A stretch of 64,000 bases of DNA from Amphibalanus amphitrite. Taxonomy: Eukaryota; Arthropoda; Thecostraca; Balanomorpha; Balanidae. The position numbers and the translations under genes are program-made. Positions 10,410-21,636 of this stretch are shown here, piece after piece. The notes beneath the pieces are model-generated. The model did not search any database and was not told the DNA's origin. It saw nothing but the letters and a program-made list of their open reading frames with translations. Position 1 is the first letter of the stretch. Each line of letters begins with the position of its first letter. Location of the stretch: NCBI RefSeq assembly GCF_019059575.1, contig NW_024882869.1:117389-181388 (forward strand), in the 5' to 3' direction.

Positions 10410-11254
10410 TTTTGGCTTTTGATGCCGAATTCTGTTTTATGTGGCTTATTTCACCTTATAGAATACAGTCCGAATTAGATTCGCTTCACTTCACTTCATT
10501 AATATTTTGTTGACTAGCAGTCAACAAAAGCTCAGAAGTATATGTATTCTTTCATTTCAATCCATTATCTCTGTCAGCGGCATATCAACCTTGACCCGCA
10601 ACTGACAATGTGTTTTAATTACAAGAAAATACACTTGTAATTCCAAAATATATTGCCAGTTTTGATACCGTTGGCTTGAGGACACGTGACTAGCCAAGTT
10701 CAGAATGTTCTAAGTAAAACTAAGTATCATAAAGCGAAAAAATGATGCTGCTAAAATCAGCCATTTTGATAGCGCTGTGTTGGACATGATTGCGTTTTCA
10801 TGAATGTGAGGTCTGCTGCCAAACCACTACCATTTTTCTGATGGTTTCTTTTAGGATGTGTTCTCACATCCTTTTTTTAAACACTGGCATTTTATCAACT
10901 CACCTCTGAGCTTCTTTAGCCGAGAAATTTTGAAAAATCCAAAACCATATCAACTCACCACCCCCCAGGGGGTGAGTTGATATGAACTTTGGCGTTTTAA
11001 AAAAGGGGCTTAATATATACATTTTTTATTCATTTTTGCTGATTGCCTCCCCAAGGCATGTGCCATGAAACCGGCACAAAAAGAATTCCGTAAATGAATG
11101 TGACTTTTAAAGAAATCTAGAAAAACCTCAAAATCCATATCAACTCACCCCGGTTTACGGTACCTACTGGTGTTCGCTAGTATCTTCGTAAAACGTCGCA
11201 TTCAGCTGTGATTCCAGGGCTCACTGGTGTTCGTCGTCCCGTTTCAGACCGAAG

Positions 11255-12307
11255 ATGCAGATATTCGTGCAGAACCTAGACAATGCGACGTCGACGCTCG
11301 AGCTCGACGCGTCGGCGTCGGTGCTGTCGGTGAAGCAGCTGCTGGAGGCGAGGGAGAACATCCCCGCCGAGGACCAGCTGCTCTCCTACGCCGGTGAGTC
11401 CGACAGCCGGCGCCGAGCGCTGGAGCTCGCTAGCTAGAGCCGAACGTCCTAGTTCGTCCAAGTGCGCCGCCGGACGCTGTGCGTTTGTAAATGAGAGACC
11501 CCGAATCTTTGATCGGTGCTGCGATTACCGTCGTGGCAAAAACTAAGTGTGTTAGAAAATGCATTGTTTGCTTTTTGTGTGAGTTAGAAAACGTTTTGTT
11601 TTTGTATTTACTCACACAGTGCACACTGCACACCTGCCCGCCCTGTCGCCTCCGCACCCCGGTCTGCCATCTGACCCCGTCTCGCTGCGCCCGCCCAGGC
11701 CACCAGCTGGAGGATGACTGCACCCTGGCCGACTACGACGTCCAGAAGGAGTCGACCCTCTACCTCTCGCTGAGGCTGCTCGGTGGTGGCAAGAAGCGCA
11801 AGAAGAAGAACTACACCACCCCCAAGAAGATCAAGCACAAGCATAAGAAGGTCAAGCTGGCCGTGCTGAAGTACTACAAGGTTCGTATAGGAAGCGCTGT
11901 TTCAATTTCCAGGGTTGCATTTTTATCGTAGCTTAATGTTTACTCTAGTCGTTTTCTGCCTCAGAAATTTTATGAATGGGTACCAAGCTTCGTTTCTTGC
12001 TGGTAAAGCTATGTTATAAAACACCGATAAGGACATTCTTTACACTAGCGGATTATTTTTTCGGCAAAAAGATACGGGAACATCCAGTGGGAGTTCGGAT
12101 AGGAAAATTAGATTGTCTCCGGTGACCCGGCTGACGTTTACCTTTTTCTCGCTCCAGGTGGACGAGAACGGCAAGATCGCCCGCCTGCGCCGTGAGTGTC
12201 CGTCCGAGACGTGCGGCGCCGGCGTCTTCATGGCCTCCATGCACGACCGCCAGTACTGCGGCAAGTGCTACACCACGCTCGTCTACAAGCAGCCCGAGGA
12301 CAAGTAA
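11255..12307 (+). CDS. RPS27A: Ubiquitin-like/ribosomal protein eS31 (S27a) fusion with a degenerate ubiquitin moiety
   Basis: Three coding exons, 11255-11393, 11699-11880 and 12158-12307, join in phase (1, then 0) to give 156 residues, the normal length for ubiquitin-S27a. Residues 1-76 align without gaps to ubiquitin and end in L-L-G-G. The remaining ~80 residues are the small-subunit protein: a basic linker ([13 protein letters not shown]), [18 protein letters not shown], and four Cys of the zinc ribbon ([12 protein letters not shown] and YCGKC). The ubiquitin half is unusual. Lys6, 11, 29, 33 and 48 are replaced (Q, A, L, R, H), Ile44 is Ser, His68 is Tyr, Val70 is Ser and Arg74 is Leu; Lys27 and Lys63 remain. 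In other animals the ubiquitin part is cleaved off and supplies free ubiquitin. Here it probably acts only as a chaperone-like leader, as proposed for nematode UBL-1. An acceptor TTTCAG seven bases before the ATG implies a non-coding first exon upstream. Confidence 0.93.
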
Positions 12308-14269
12308 TGCGTGACGTACAATACACGATCTGAGGCGAGCGCCGGCGTGTGTCAGTGTGAGGACGGAACGGAAGTCGCAGACGCCATGTTCCCGAGCACT
12401 GTCCGGCCGCGCGCTGACGGCCCGCCGGCCCCGGATCGGTCACCGTTGGCCGCGGCCGCAGGGCATGACCAGGGGTCACCGCCGCCACTCAGCAGGGCGC
12501 CAGCAACCACAAACAGTGGCTGACGTAACTTTCTATAGAACGTCTATTATTTTATCGTTTACGGATGTGCTTGATGCTCACTTCTAAATTTGTGTGAAGT
12601 AATTGTTAACTACGCCTTCCTAAAATGCTTGTTATTCCAAAATCTACTTTTTTAATATTCAGAGGAATCTACCAAAACGTTCAGTCTGTTCGCTGTGGGG
12701 TAGCGGCAACTACCGTCATTTCCTTGCTGAGCAGCGGCTGGCCTCGTGTCCTGCTGGTCGCGGCTGTCGGCCGATGCGGGGGCTGCGGTGCTGAGCGCGG
12801 CCGGACAGCCGCGGTGTCCCTCCTCTCCGCCTTCAGAGGCGGGTGGGGGAGGATGCCGCGGTGTGTCACTGTTGAAACTGGAGATGTGGCAGCCGGATGC
12901 CGAGGGCGGATGGTTGTAGGTGGCGCCCCGAGCGCACTTCTCGTAGGCAGGTGGCACCACTGGCGACCGGTTCCGGATATATTCTACTCCGTTGCTCCGT
13001 ATGATGAAATCTCGCGATCACACGCACACGTTTCCAGGCAAGACAGTAAGACTTCTGGGAAACTTAGGGGCCGCTGGTGATGCGTTATCTATTTGGAGAA
13101 GGGATCGTTCAGATTTTGCCCGCACTGGTGAGTGCCGAGTGGTGCAAGCGAGACCAAATCAGGCGTTCGACGCGCCCGTAAACCCTAATGAACGAACGAA
13201 CCAAATCAGGCGCAAAGGATCTGGATAGGTGGGAACACCATTCCCGACTAAAACTACCGATAAGCAATTTAATGAATTTATGCATCTTTCAGGGGTTGGT
13301 AACTAACTCAAAGACCAATGGTTCGATGGTTATTGCAGGTGGTAGGTAGGCATCAATTTGAGCCATTAATTTGATCAAAACCGAAGCCAGTGCGTTTAGT
13401 TTTCAGTAGCACTGCGTGTCTCGTGCAATTTATGGGAATTTCATGCCGTAGGTCCCTATCTATCACACCCAGACCCCGTCCACTAAGTTCTTGACGCGAT
13501 TCAGTCGTTGTTTTGTTCGTATTTATTGTTCAATCGAAGTTGGGGCTCTGCAACCGTTGAGGGATTGAGGGGAGCCCTCTTCATTTTCCAACACCCACAC
13601 TTCCATAATCAGCCACACCACACACTAGATTAAATTGTTACGAGCTCATGCGGTCTGTCGTCGCTCACTGGTTTCGTCATTCACGGTGACTCGTCGCTGA
13701 TCACACTCAATGCGGACTGGTGACCTGCGAGCACCTCTGCCCGTGCGGCTGTCGGCGGCACCGGACTTCGAGCACCACTTGACGCTTATCTGAAGGGACG
13801 GAGACGGTGTCTGCGGAACGGCCCTCGCACACAGGTAAGGAAGACGAGAGAACACTCGAAACTATCGTGAGTTAGAGTAAATAAGAGGAATATGTACTGA
13901 AGTAGTTTTTCAGTCTATGCTTTTTACTAACATTCATATTGCCTTGCTCTCATTCTGTTCGAACCTCGAGTCAATACAAGAAGTACCTGCAAACACTTGT
14001 TTTTTATTCTTGCTCACAGCTATCGTCGAGGGACCTGCGAAGGCACCCACGGCCTATGGAGCTGCCGCTGAATAAGGCTAGGTACTCTCCGCCGAACCAT
14101 GTGTATTTCCCATATTCCCGGGGCCGGGTCTAATGCTGTCACAGAAGCACGAGAAACGCGGATGACGTCACTAATGTCATGTGTTAGGACTAAATCAGGA
14201 ACACTTGTCTGCCACATCATTTGATCTATCCGCTACTCCAAAGTCAAATCTAGAAGTTAAATTTGGTCC
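12308..14269. other. Gene-free stretch downstream of RPS27A
   Basis: No supported gene. Open frames in the GC-rich part (12340-13080) lack family resemblance. A donor-like CACACAG-GTAAGG near 13835 could belong to an untranslated plus-strand exon, but nothing confirms it. Confidence 0.35.
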
Positions 14270-14620
14270 CTTGGTGGGTGGAGCGCTGAGCGGTCAGTTC
14301 AGAACTTCAGGCGTTAAGTTTGGCCGGTCGTCCGACCCCGGTTAGTTTGGTCTGATGATACGTAGACCGCCGGTGGCCGGTCAGTTTGGTATGGTGGTCC
14401 ATGGACCGCCGATGACCGGTCACTATGGTCGTTCAGCCAGTCAGTTTGGTCTGGTGATCCGTGGACCGTCGGTGGCCGGTCAGTTCGGTTAGATCAGCCG
14501 GTCAGTTTGGTATGATGGTCGGTCAGTTTTAGTCAGCTTGGTCTGGTGGTCCATAGACCGCCGGTCGGTTAGATCAGCCGGTCAGTTTGGTCTGGTGGTC
14601 GGTGGACCGCCGGTGGCCGT
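14270..14620. repeat. Minisatellite built on GGTCAGTTTGGTCTGGTGGTC
   Basis: A degenerate tandem array with motifs CCGGTCAGTTTGGT and GTGGACCGCCGGTGGCCGG recurring every ~35-45 bases. Its right end runs into the last codons and stop of the innexin gene. Confidence 0.8.
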
Positions 14621-15737
14621 CCGACCACTGCGACGCGCGCCGGGAGAGCGCCACGCTGATGGCCGGCAGCAGCAGCTCCTGGTGACTGGCGGCCAGGTGC
14701 CGCACCAGCTCGCTGAAGGCCAGCGCGTCCATGTGCCGGCCGATCTGACAGAGCAGGAACCAGTCGGCCACCGTGCACTGCTCGAACACCTGGCGGCCGT
14801 GGTCGCGCAGCTCGGGCACCAGCCGCGCCAGCAGCAGGTTCCGGCGCACCTTGGGCACCGCCAGCGTGACCGCCCTGAACAGCACGTACACGACCGTCAG
14901 CGCCGCCAGCAGCGCCGTCCACACCCACACGAACACGAACAGCTTCTCGTTGAACACGTTGTGCGGCAGCACGCAGACGGCGTCCACCCGCTCCAGGGTG
15001 CCCGAGGCGCCGAACTTGGCGAACGTGCACTTGGCGAGCGGCGGGAACACGAGGTCGGGCTCGGGCGGTGTGCCGGTGAGCAGGGCGGCTGCGCGCGATA
15101 CGCAGTACCGGCCGAAGTCCACACCCAGAAACAGGTCAATGAGGAATAGATTACCGATGACGTTCAGAAGACATGCGAGCTCGACGAAAAAGAACGTCTT
15201 GACGATGCTCTGGTTGACCTTGCCCATGCGTGCCGAGAGATAGCCGGCGAACGACATGAGTTTGGTGGAGCTAGCGTGCATGGTGGTGTCGGGCTGGTCC
15301 ACCTGGAAGGCCAGGCAGTCCCGGAGCACGCTGCCCGTGCTGTGCTTCCACAGCGCGTACGGCAGGTAGAAGGCCAGCGCCTGCAGGCAGAACATGAACG
15401 GCACCCACTGGTAGTAGGAGTGTCTCCTCACCGTGTCCTCCCCTCCTCGGCCGAGGCCGGCCGGCGTCTCCCCGCCTCCTCCGCCGGTGACGCTGAACGT
15501 GGCCGTGACGAAGCAGTAGCTGTTCATGAGCTGGCGCGGCACGCGTGCGTCCGTGGAGCACTCGATGGGCTCGCCGGCCAGGCTGCGCGTGCTCACGACA
15601 AAGGCAGCGACCAGCAGGAGCCGGGCGGTGGCGCGGTGGTGCAGGCGCATCACGAGCGTGTCCAGCTGGTGGTCCGTCTCGCGCGTGTGCAGGAGCGCGC
15701 TCAGCTTGGAGAAGGCCGGCAGCACGGCGCCGGCCAT
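14574..15737 (-). CDS. Innexin gap-junction/hemichannel subunit, intronless
   Basis: This 387-residue protein of the innexin family forms gap junctions and plasma-membrane channels in invertebrates. The signature Y-Y-Q-W-V is at residues 108-112, opening transmembrane helix 2. Helix 1 is about residues 38-52 (LLLVAAFVVST). The first extracellular loop holds Cys60 and Cys75 in the usual IEC...SYCF setting. Helix 3 is VKTFFFVELACLLNVIGNLF. The second loop carries the paired Cys of KCTF...VCVLPHNVFNEK, and helix 4 follows (LFVFVWVWTALLAALTVVYV). The start at 15737 matches the family length and the alignment of the N-terminal TDHQLDTLVMRLHHR. The frame is open a further 67 codons upstream with composition unlike innexins. 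A Gly-rich insertion (residues 85-99) lengthens the first loop. The last residues (about TDHQTKLTG) and the stop are encoded by the flanking minisatellite. Confidence 0.92.
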   Translation of the reverse strand: MAGAVLPAFSKLSALLHTRETDHQLDTLVMRLHHRATARLLLVAAFVVSTRSLAGEPIECSTDARVPRQLMNSYCFVTATFSVTGGGGGETPAGLGRGGEDTVRRHSYYQWVPFMFCLQALAFYLPYALWKHSTGSVLRDCLAFQVDQPDTTMHASSTKLMSFAGYLSARMGKVNQSIVKTFFFVELACLLNVIGNLFLIDLFLGVDFGRYCVSRAAALLTGTPPEPDLVFPPLAKCTFAKFGASGTLERVDAVCVLPHNVFNEKLFVFVWVWTALLAALTVVYVLFRAVTLAVPKVRRNLLLARLVPELRDHGRQVFEQCTVADWFLLCQIGRHMDALAFSELVRHLAASHQELLLPAISVALSRRASQWSDGHRRSTDHQTKLTG

Positions 15738-17118
15738 CCTGGCGGCGCTGGCACGCCGGCCGGCCGCGCTGCCGCGCTCGGTACGACCGGCCAGCCTGAG
15801 CGGCCGACGCCGGGCGCACGCCGACCTCCGCGCCTTGGACGCGAGATGGACAGGTCGGCCGCTGAGACACGGAGGGACCGCGAGGCCGCACTGAAGCTCT
15901 CTGAGTGCGCAGCTGTGGAGCTGTTTGGCAGAGCTCACAGCACCAGGGCCTCTTCTGGCAGCACTGGGTGCCGAGTGCTCAGCTCTGTACCTGAGCTCCC
16001 CTGAGGACTACTGCCCGAAGTGGCACACACCGGGTGCCTGACTATCATCCGCCGGTCACACTGCGTTTCTTCCATGCCCGGTGTCGTGCTGGGGGAGATT
16101 CGTGCACCCTCCTCACATCCGGTACCGTGCTGAGGATATCGTCACAGAGCCCGGCCCCCTGGACGACGGCGACGTGCTATCAGAGACGCTTCCTCACTGA
16201 GTATCGGCCACGACAAGGCGCATGGTTAACCCGCACGCGATCAGATTGCGTTGAAGTTGGTAGGTCGAGGTTAGGAAGCGACAGACTGGGCTCTTGCGGC
16301 TGATTCACGCTCGATTTAGTGTATTACAGAGTAGAGCACAAACGGCTGGCAGATTTTGGCTGCACCCTGCATCCCTCAAAAATCATCCAGCTTGGATGTG
16401 TTAAGGATTTATTGCTGTACCAGTGCATTATCGACATAAGTCACCTACATCAAATATGTAACAATTATGACATCAAATCGACTTCATCAATCAACAATAA
16501 ATCACAATGTGATTGTGATCACTTGTGCGTAGAACAATTAAGTTGATCGTTGTATATCTGACTAGTGGACGGCATTCCGTCCGGACGCGTAATAAACAGA
16601 AAAACTTAGGTCCACAGTTGCATGACGCGTACAAACTGAAACGGTAACCAAACGACAGGGAATCAACACCACCAGCATACACAACGCATGGTACTGTGGT
16701 ATTCGCTACGCCATATGAATCGGGGCTCGTTGCATCTGCAGCTATCCAAAGAACATCGCCAATCCTAAACGGCACGTATCGCCGGCACATACCTAATAGA
16801 CAATGCATTGATCTTATCCTTGAGTGAAATAATCTATCCGCTACAATCAAATTATAATCTCGCTAAATCAAAATCACTGTGCAGACTGCGGCCGGCCGTG
16901 TTCGTCAACAGACGTGTGACACCAGCACGATTACACCTTCGCTTCGTCATCAGCCAGCGCAACTCATCGTTAGCAGGCGAAAACGCCGAAGGGTGACGCG
17001 ACACATTTACCGATGAGTGTTCCTTTCACTATGCCTATCTCCGGCGCCCCGGCAGAAGGCTTACGGTATTAGCTGGCAGGGAGCTTACCGACCAGAGGCG
17101 GAGAGAGAGAACGGCAGA
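15738..17118. other. Region between the innexin 5' end and the AIG1-like 3' end
   Basis: No gene is supported. It should hold the innexin promoter and leader and the 3' untranslated region of the AIG1-like gene. Open frames here resemble nothing. Confidence 0.35.
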
Positions 17119-19128
17119 TCAGCGCCGCTTTTTGGTCGAGTCCACCTGCGCCAGAGCCTTCTCGTTACCTGCAGGGGCAGACGGGAATAAGTGTTACCGT
17201 GTTAGTTCTGGAGAGACCGAAAAACTGGGGAGAACACGACGCGACTATACAGTTTACTCTATAGTGCTGTGTAGTCGCCAAGACTGCATGACTGGTCGAT
17301 AGCGATACTCTTCTTAACACTGATGTTGATATTATTGACGTAGTGACTTTAATTTGCGAACACGCTTATACCACGAGCTATCAGCGGATAGGGTGACAAT
17401 ATGATACCGAGCACATAGACACGTGCTGAGCTTTATCACGTCCGCCACAAAAGGCAAGTCATCACTGAGCTAAGGAACACGGTCCACAAGTACATCTGTA
17501 TCGCATAACGACATCATGTATCGTTCACCCGATAGGCGCTATCGCCCCGCCCCACCATTCAGCCCCGTCGTCGGCCAACTCACCCCAGACGAAGTTATCG
17601 AATCCCTTGCCGAGGAAGAAGAGACAGACTCCGATGAGCAGATTCACACCCATAAACGCCACGCGCATGGGCCAGCTCAGCACGCGCAGGATGCCGTACA
17701 CCCAGAGGTTCTCCACCAGCGCCAAATGCAGCGTCCTGTCCATAAACAGATATGGGTAGCGAGGGGGGGGGGGGGGTGCAATTAGTGACACTCGGCATAA
17801 GAGACAGGTTTAGATAGGGGATACCCTCTACCGGAAGATGAAACTATGCCAATTCACCTACCATTTTACATGTGTGACGTGACTGTCAGATTACTAGACA
17901 CACAATTGACACGAGGCTCCGTGTTATCAGCTAATGTAAGATAAACGGCGCAAGTAACGCTCGCAGGTGATGCATGCTCCATTGAGTATCTCTCGAAATC
18001 GTATAGCAGACTATATTCCATTATATTCCACTCTATATTGCCACTCTGGAGCTCAACAAAACACTTCAATACTACGACCAACACGGAGCGTCTGTAGTAT
18101 ATAGTAGTCACTGACCATCCGAGGTAGGTGGCGAGGAAGCCGAGCAGCAGGCCGAGCGAGAGCCGGTTGCAGGCGTAGTTGTGTCGCTCTAGCGCCACCT
18201 CCAGCAGGCCGATCAGCAGCGGCATGGTGTGCACGCCGTGGTTCAGCAGCGCCGGGTAGTGCGCGTCCAGGATGGCCGGGAACACCAGCTCACGGTCCAC
18301 GACAAACACGCCCCAGAACATGATGCTCACCAGCTGCAGAAAGAGAACCGTGTCGGTGGTGATATCAAGGGAATATCGGGACGGCATCTAACCCAAATAT
18401 CCGGCGACAAAACTCGAGCGGTTAAAATGTTCTCGACAAAATACACAGACAAGGGACACATCTAGATGTTTAACTGCGTACAAAGCATTTTTTCAGGAAT
18501 CATTGAAGTTGAAGCCATGTTGCTGTCAGCATTATCCTAACCATTTTTATTATATAATAAAAATTGGTTAGGATAATACATAGCTGTGTTGAAACAGAAA
18601 TGAGTACTACTGACAACCTTCATAGCTCGAGCTGCCAGTCCTCACCATTCCCACGGGAAGAGCAATGGATGTGAAGAAGACGTCACGGATCTTCTGCAGC
18701 TTGGTGACCTTGCTCTTGTCGAAAGTGTTGCTGCCAAAGAGATCGTTCACCACTGCCAAGCAGTAATAAACAAGCTGACAGGTCTGGAAAGAAGATGATG
18801 AAATTCAGCTTGAGAGGATAAATGTGTAATTTACAAACAGCAGACACTGTTCTATGTATGATTGAACCCATTCAATTTAGATAAGCTATACATGCTGACA
18901 TACCAAAAACCAGCTGCTAGCTCACCACACAGTTGCAACACTCACCAGGCCCCATATGGTCAGATACTTCCATCGTCCACCCAAGCGGTCCCTCTCAAAG
19001 GCCAGCTGCTTCACAACATGGTGGTGTGGGTCGTCTGGGTCCGTGAGGAACAACACATGGGTGTCGTAGTAAGTGCAGCCAGCGAAGATGGTAGCCCCCA
19101 GGGCGTGCAGAAGACAATGGGCCACCAT
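17119..19128 (-). CDS. AIG1: AIG1/ADTRP (FAR-17a family) membrane hydrolase
   Basis: Five coding exons on the minus strand, 19128-18946, 18783-18646, 18333-18116, 17735-17584 and 17168-17119, join in phase to give 246 residues, the family's usual size. In mammals AIG1 and ADTRP are multipass membrane threonine hydrolases that cleave fatty-acid esters of hydroxy fatty acids. The catalytic Thr corresponds to Thr57 (GGRWKYLTIWGL). The catalytic His corresponds to His142 in N-H-G-V-H-T. Hydrophobic segments surround these (VSIMFWGVFVV, LLLGFLATYLGW, VAFMGVNLLIGVCLFFLG). The C-terminus ends in K-K-R-R, a possible ER-retrieval signal. If the fourth intron were retained, the frame would read through to a stop at 17525. 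The spliced version restores a normal C-terminus and uses a perfect GTGAGT donor, so I prefer it. An acceptor 13 bases before the ATG shows at least one upstream non-coding exon. Confidence 0.9.
18533..18575. repeat. Short AT-rich palindrome in an AIG1-like intron
   Basis: TTATCCTAACCATTTTTATT and its inverse, centred on TATATA, form arms of about 21 bases with one inserted base. It may be a small foldback element or a transcript hairpin. Confidence 0.7.
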
Positions 19129-19141
19129 ATCGGCCTGGAAT

Positions 19142-20581
19142 CTGTTGGGAGAAAACCATATTACATAACTGCAGAAAAGATGCACAAACAACTCTTCAAA
19201 TTATTTGTCTTTCAGTATCTGTTTCAAGATCAGTGTGTTTGGATTTCCCAACAACCCATTCCCATAAGTACCTATATCTGTGAGAGTTAGGGGCATTATA
19301 GGGCCCACAACATTCTCTGGGTACCGGACCCACTGTAAGAATTGCAAAATGCAAATGCACACAATATCAGCTAAAGCGAACTTCTAAAACCCACAAAGAT
19401 AGTGGATAGTAGAAACATTCTAAGCACACATCAAACAGAGTCAGGCATCAAATTCATCACCATTTTAAGACACAGAACTGAAAGATAAAATCGATAAAAT
19501 GCTACAGTACCCGTTTTGCGGACGTGGATAAACAACGATTCTGCACCACCTTCACACAGTATATCAACTGATATGAATATAGAAATCCCACCTTCACCTA
19601 TGTTATATTTCCTTGCCTTCACCACTCCCTAGTCCCTACACTGAGCCAAGGCCGTATAAGAGCACTGAGCTTGCAGATCCACGCAGATTAGGATGAGCAG
19701 TGATGAGCATTCAAATGCCTTTGTTGTAGTAGAGCAAGCAGATAATGGACGAATCAAATTGTAGGATGGACAAAGTTTATGAAAAGAGCAGCAGATAAGT
19801 TATAAATAGAATGCGCTGCTTTTGCCTCTTCTTAAAAACTTTTCAAAATAATGGTGAAAAGATAAATTGAAACATGACGTCATTAAATATATGGTTCTTT
19901 TTCATTTTGTCGGGTATTACGATAAGAATAACGTGCAATTTGCATCAAATTTCTCAGTTTTCTCTTCACTTTTATATAAGATGGTATAATTGAAATGATC
20001 AAATAAAAATAAAACGTTTGAAAAAGAAATCTATGGAAGCGTTTCTCAATACCTCTAAACGTCAGAAGATGATTCTGAAGCAAGGCTGTATAAGAAGGAC
20101 CTTTTTGATTTGCTTATTGGTTGAATCGGTTGAATCCAAGGCCCTAAAACGTATAAAGATAAAGGTTGAATCCGATTATCTCCGATTATTATCTATGGTT
20201 GAATCTGACGAATCTCACCAAGGCCCTCTAATAATCTGCCTAACCGCCTGGGGCCTGGGCTGTAACCGCCTAACCCAAAACAGCATCAAGTACCTACAAC
20301 AACTCTAATTATCTGACGCACGTTTTGAGCTAGTCTTCTATATTTAGGGCGTTGCGGGCCTTGTTTATCTGTAAGAATCTTGGGTTTCTATATGCCTACG
20401 GTGTTTTGTTTGAGCATTTGTAATTTACTTATTGCACTTGCAGAATATCACACTTTGTCCATGTCAGTTTTAAAACTTTTCCATTCCGATCGTCAAAGCA
20501 GCACATCATCATTCCTTCCATTCCATGACCCATTGGCTATCGAGTAGGTGCCGTGGTAGCTATATTTTGAATTTGTAAACT
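19142..20581. other. Intergenic region between divergently transcribed AIG1-like gene and MEA1
   Basis: AT-rich, no supported coding exon. The two genes are head to head, so both promoters probably lie here. Confidence 0.4.
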
Positions 20582-21636
20582 ATGCCTCCGGAGCCTCCAC
20601 ATGCTCAGAACAAATTAAATGATTTTGAAAATGAAGATACAAGAAGGCAAGATGAGGCAGCTTTAGATGGATACCGACCACTGTCATCTCATCCAGTTGA
20701 TGATCAAGATGCTTGTAGTGAATCCTCAGTAAGTGGCAAGCAGATATTTGGGTGAAAGTGATTTGTCTTGTTGGTGGTGTGCTTGTGCGTACCTAGCCAT
20801 ACAGTCTGTTGGAATGCTATGTGGATGCTACCAGGTAAACATTAAACTAAAAACCTTATGAGAAAGTTTGATGTTGGACTGTCAATAATGCTATAGGTGA
20901 GGCAAAATGCAGATATATGCCTGCACTGTCAATGAATGACTGCCCTAAATAACCTGCTTTGCTTGTTTCACTCTCCATAGGATAGCAGCAGTGATGATTC
21001 TGAGGTAGACAATGACAACCAGCACCACAGAATATTCATGACAATACAGTGGCCTGAAGAGAACTCTGAGGAGCAGGTAAGTATTTACAAGCTGTTTTCT
21101 GCCTTGTTCAATTGCCTAATCCTACAGGGCACCTGGAGAAAGTAATTGTCATTCCATTAACCACATTAATATATTGCCTCATGTTACCTCATTAACAGTC
21201 CATTTTGCCATGTATGCTATCCACTGTCCAATGTTTTAAGACCGTTTCCTTTCACTAGGCTTCAGATGACAACCCTGAACCAAGCTCAGAGCACACATCT
21301 TGTTCAGCTGCGGTGAAGCTGGACCCCTCGCAGGACACCCAAGCTCGCACAGCTGCAGCAGGAGGTCCCAAAGAGATCACCGCTACTGCCGATCACAAGC
21401 GCCTTTCCGCTAGAAAGGAGTGCAATGCCACCGATCTGAAGGACCGTTCCGGGGATCGGGAGAGCTCCTCTGGGACGGGGCACATGTCTGAGGACCAGAC
21501 GGAGGCGGTGCGGCGGGCGATGCAGGCGGTTCGGCTGCCGGAGGACGCCATGCCGGAGTGGGCGCGTGGCCTCTCCGATCTCCAGTGTCAGCAGCGTATC
21601 GGACAGATGGTGGCGAAAATAACGGGCCAGAGGTAG
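20582..21636 (+). CDS. MEA1: MEA1 (male-enhanced antigen 1) homologue
   Basis: Three coding exons, 20582-20728, 20981-21076 and 21259-21636, all phase 0, give 206 residues. The protein is acidic and Ser-rich, with a G-Y-R-P-L-S motif near residue 30. A conserved C-terminal segment (MSEDQTEAVRRAMQAVRLP, then MPEWARGLSDLQCQQRIGQM) matches the pattern of the C-terminal ~45 residues of MEA1. Vertebrate MEA1 is a conserved small protein linked to spermatogenesis; its molecular role is unclear, and none should be inferred here. Splice sites are GTAAGT/TAG throughout. Exons 1 and 2 are AT-rich while exon 3 is GC-rich at third positions, an abrupt compositional change within one gene. The ATG at 20582 gives an open frame with the conserved N-terminal layout. 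Confidence 0.82.

Larger units (their letters stand above)
8279..11160. mobile_element. 2.9-kb TA-flanked terminal-inverted-repeat element (TACCGTAAACCGGGG ends) with nested insertions
   Basis: Perfect inverted ends CCGTAAACCGGGGTGAGT, continuing to TGATAT, lie at 8279 and 11160 with TA on both sides. The end motif GGGTGAGTTGATAT is repeated internally at about 8307-8323, 8660-8676 and 8681-8697, and inverted near 10946-10985. No transposase is present. The length is inflated by a tRNA-like hairpin unit (8878-9220) and a TTAA element (9531-10409). The element lies directly upstream of RPS27A. TA flanks suggest a Tc1/mariner-like or similar mechanism; the superfamily is not proven. Confidence 0.75.

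Noticed and set aside
12625-13080. 151-codon open frame downstream of RPS27A
   Set aside because: No recognisable family, composition unlike coding exons nearby, no clear splice or Kozak support.
17525-17583. Read-through C-terminus of the AIG1-like protein (ELADDGAEWWGG type)
   Set aside because: A perfect GTGAGT donor at 17583 and an in-phase acceptor and exon at 17168-17119 give a better C-terminus; intron retention remains possible.
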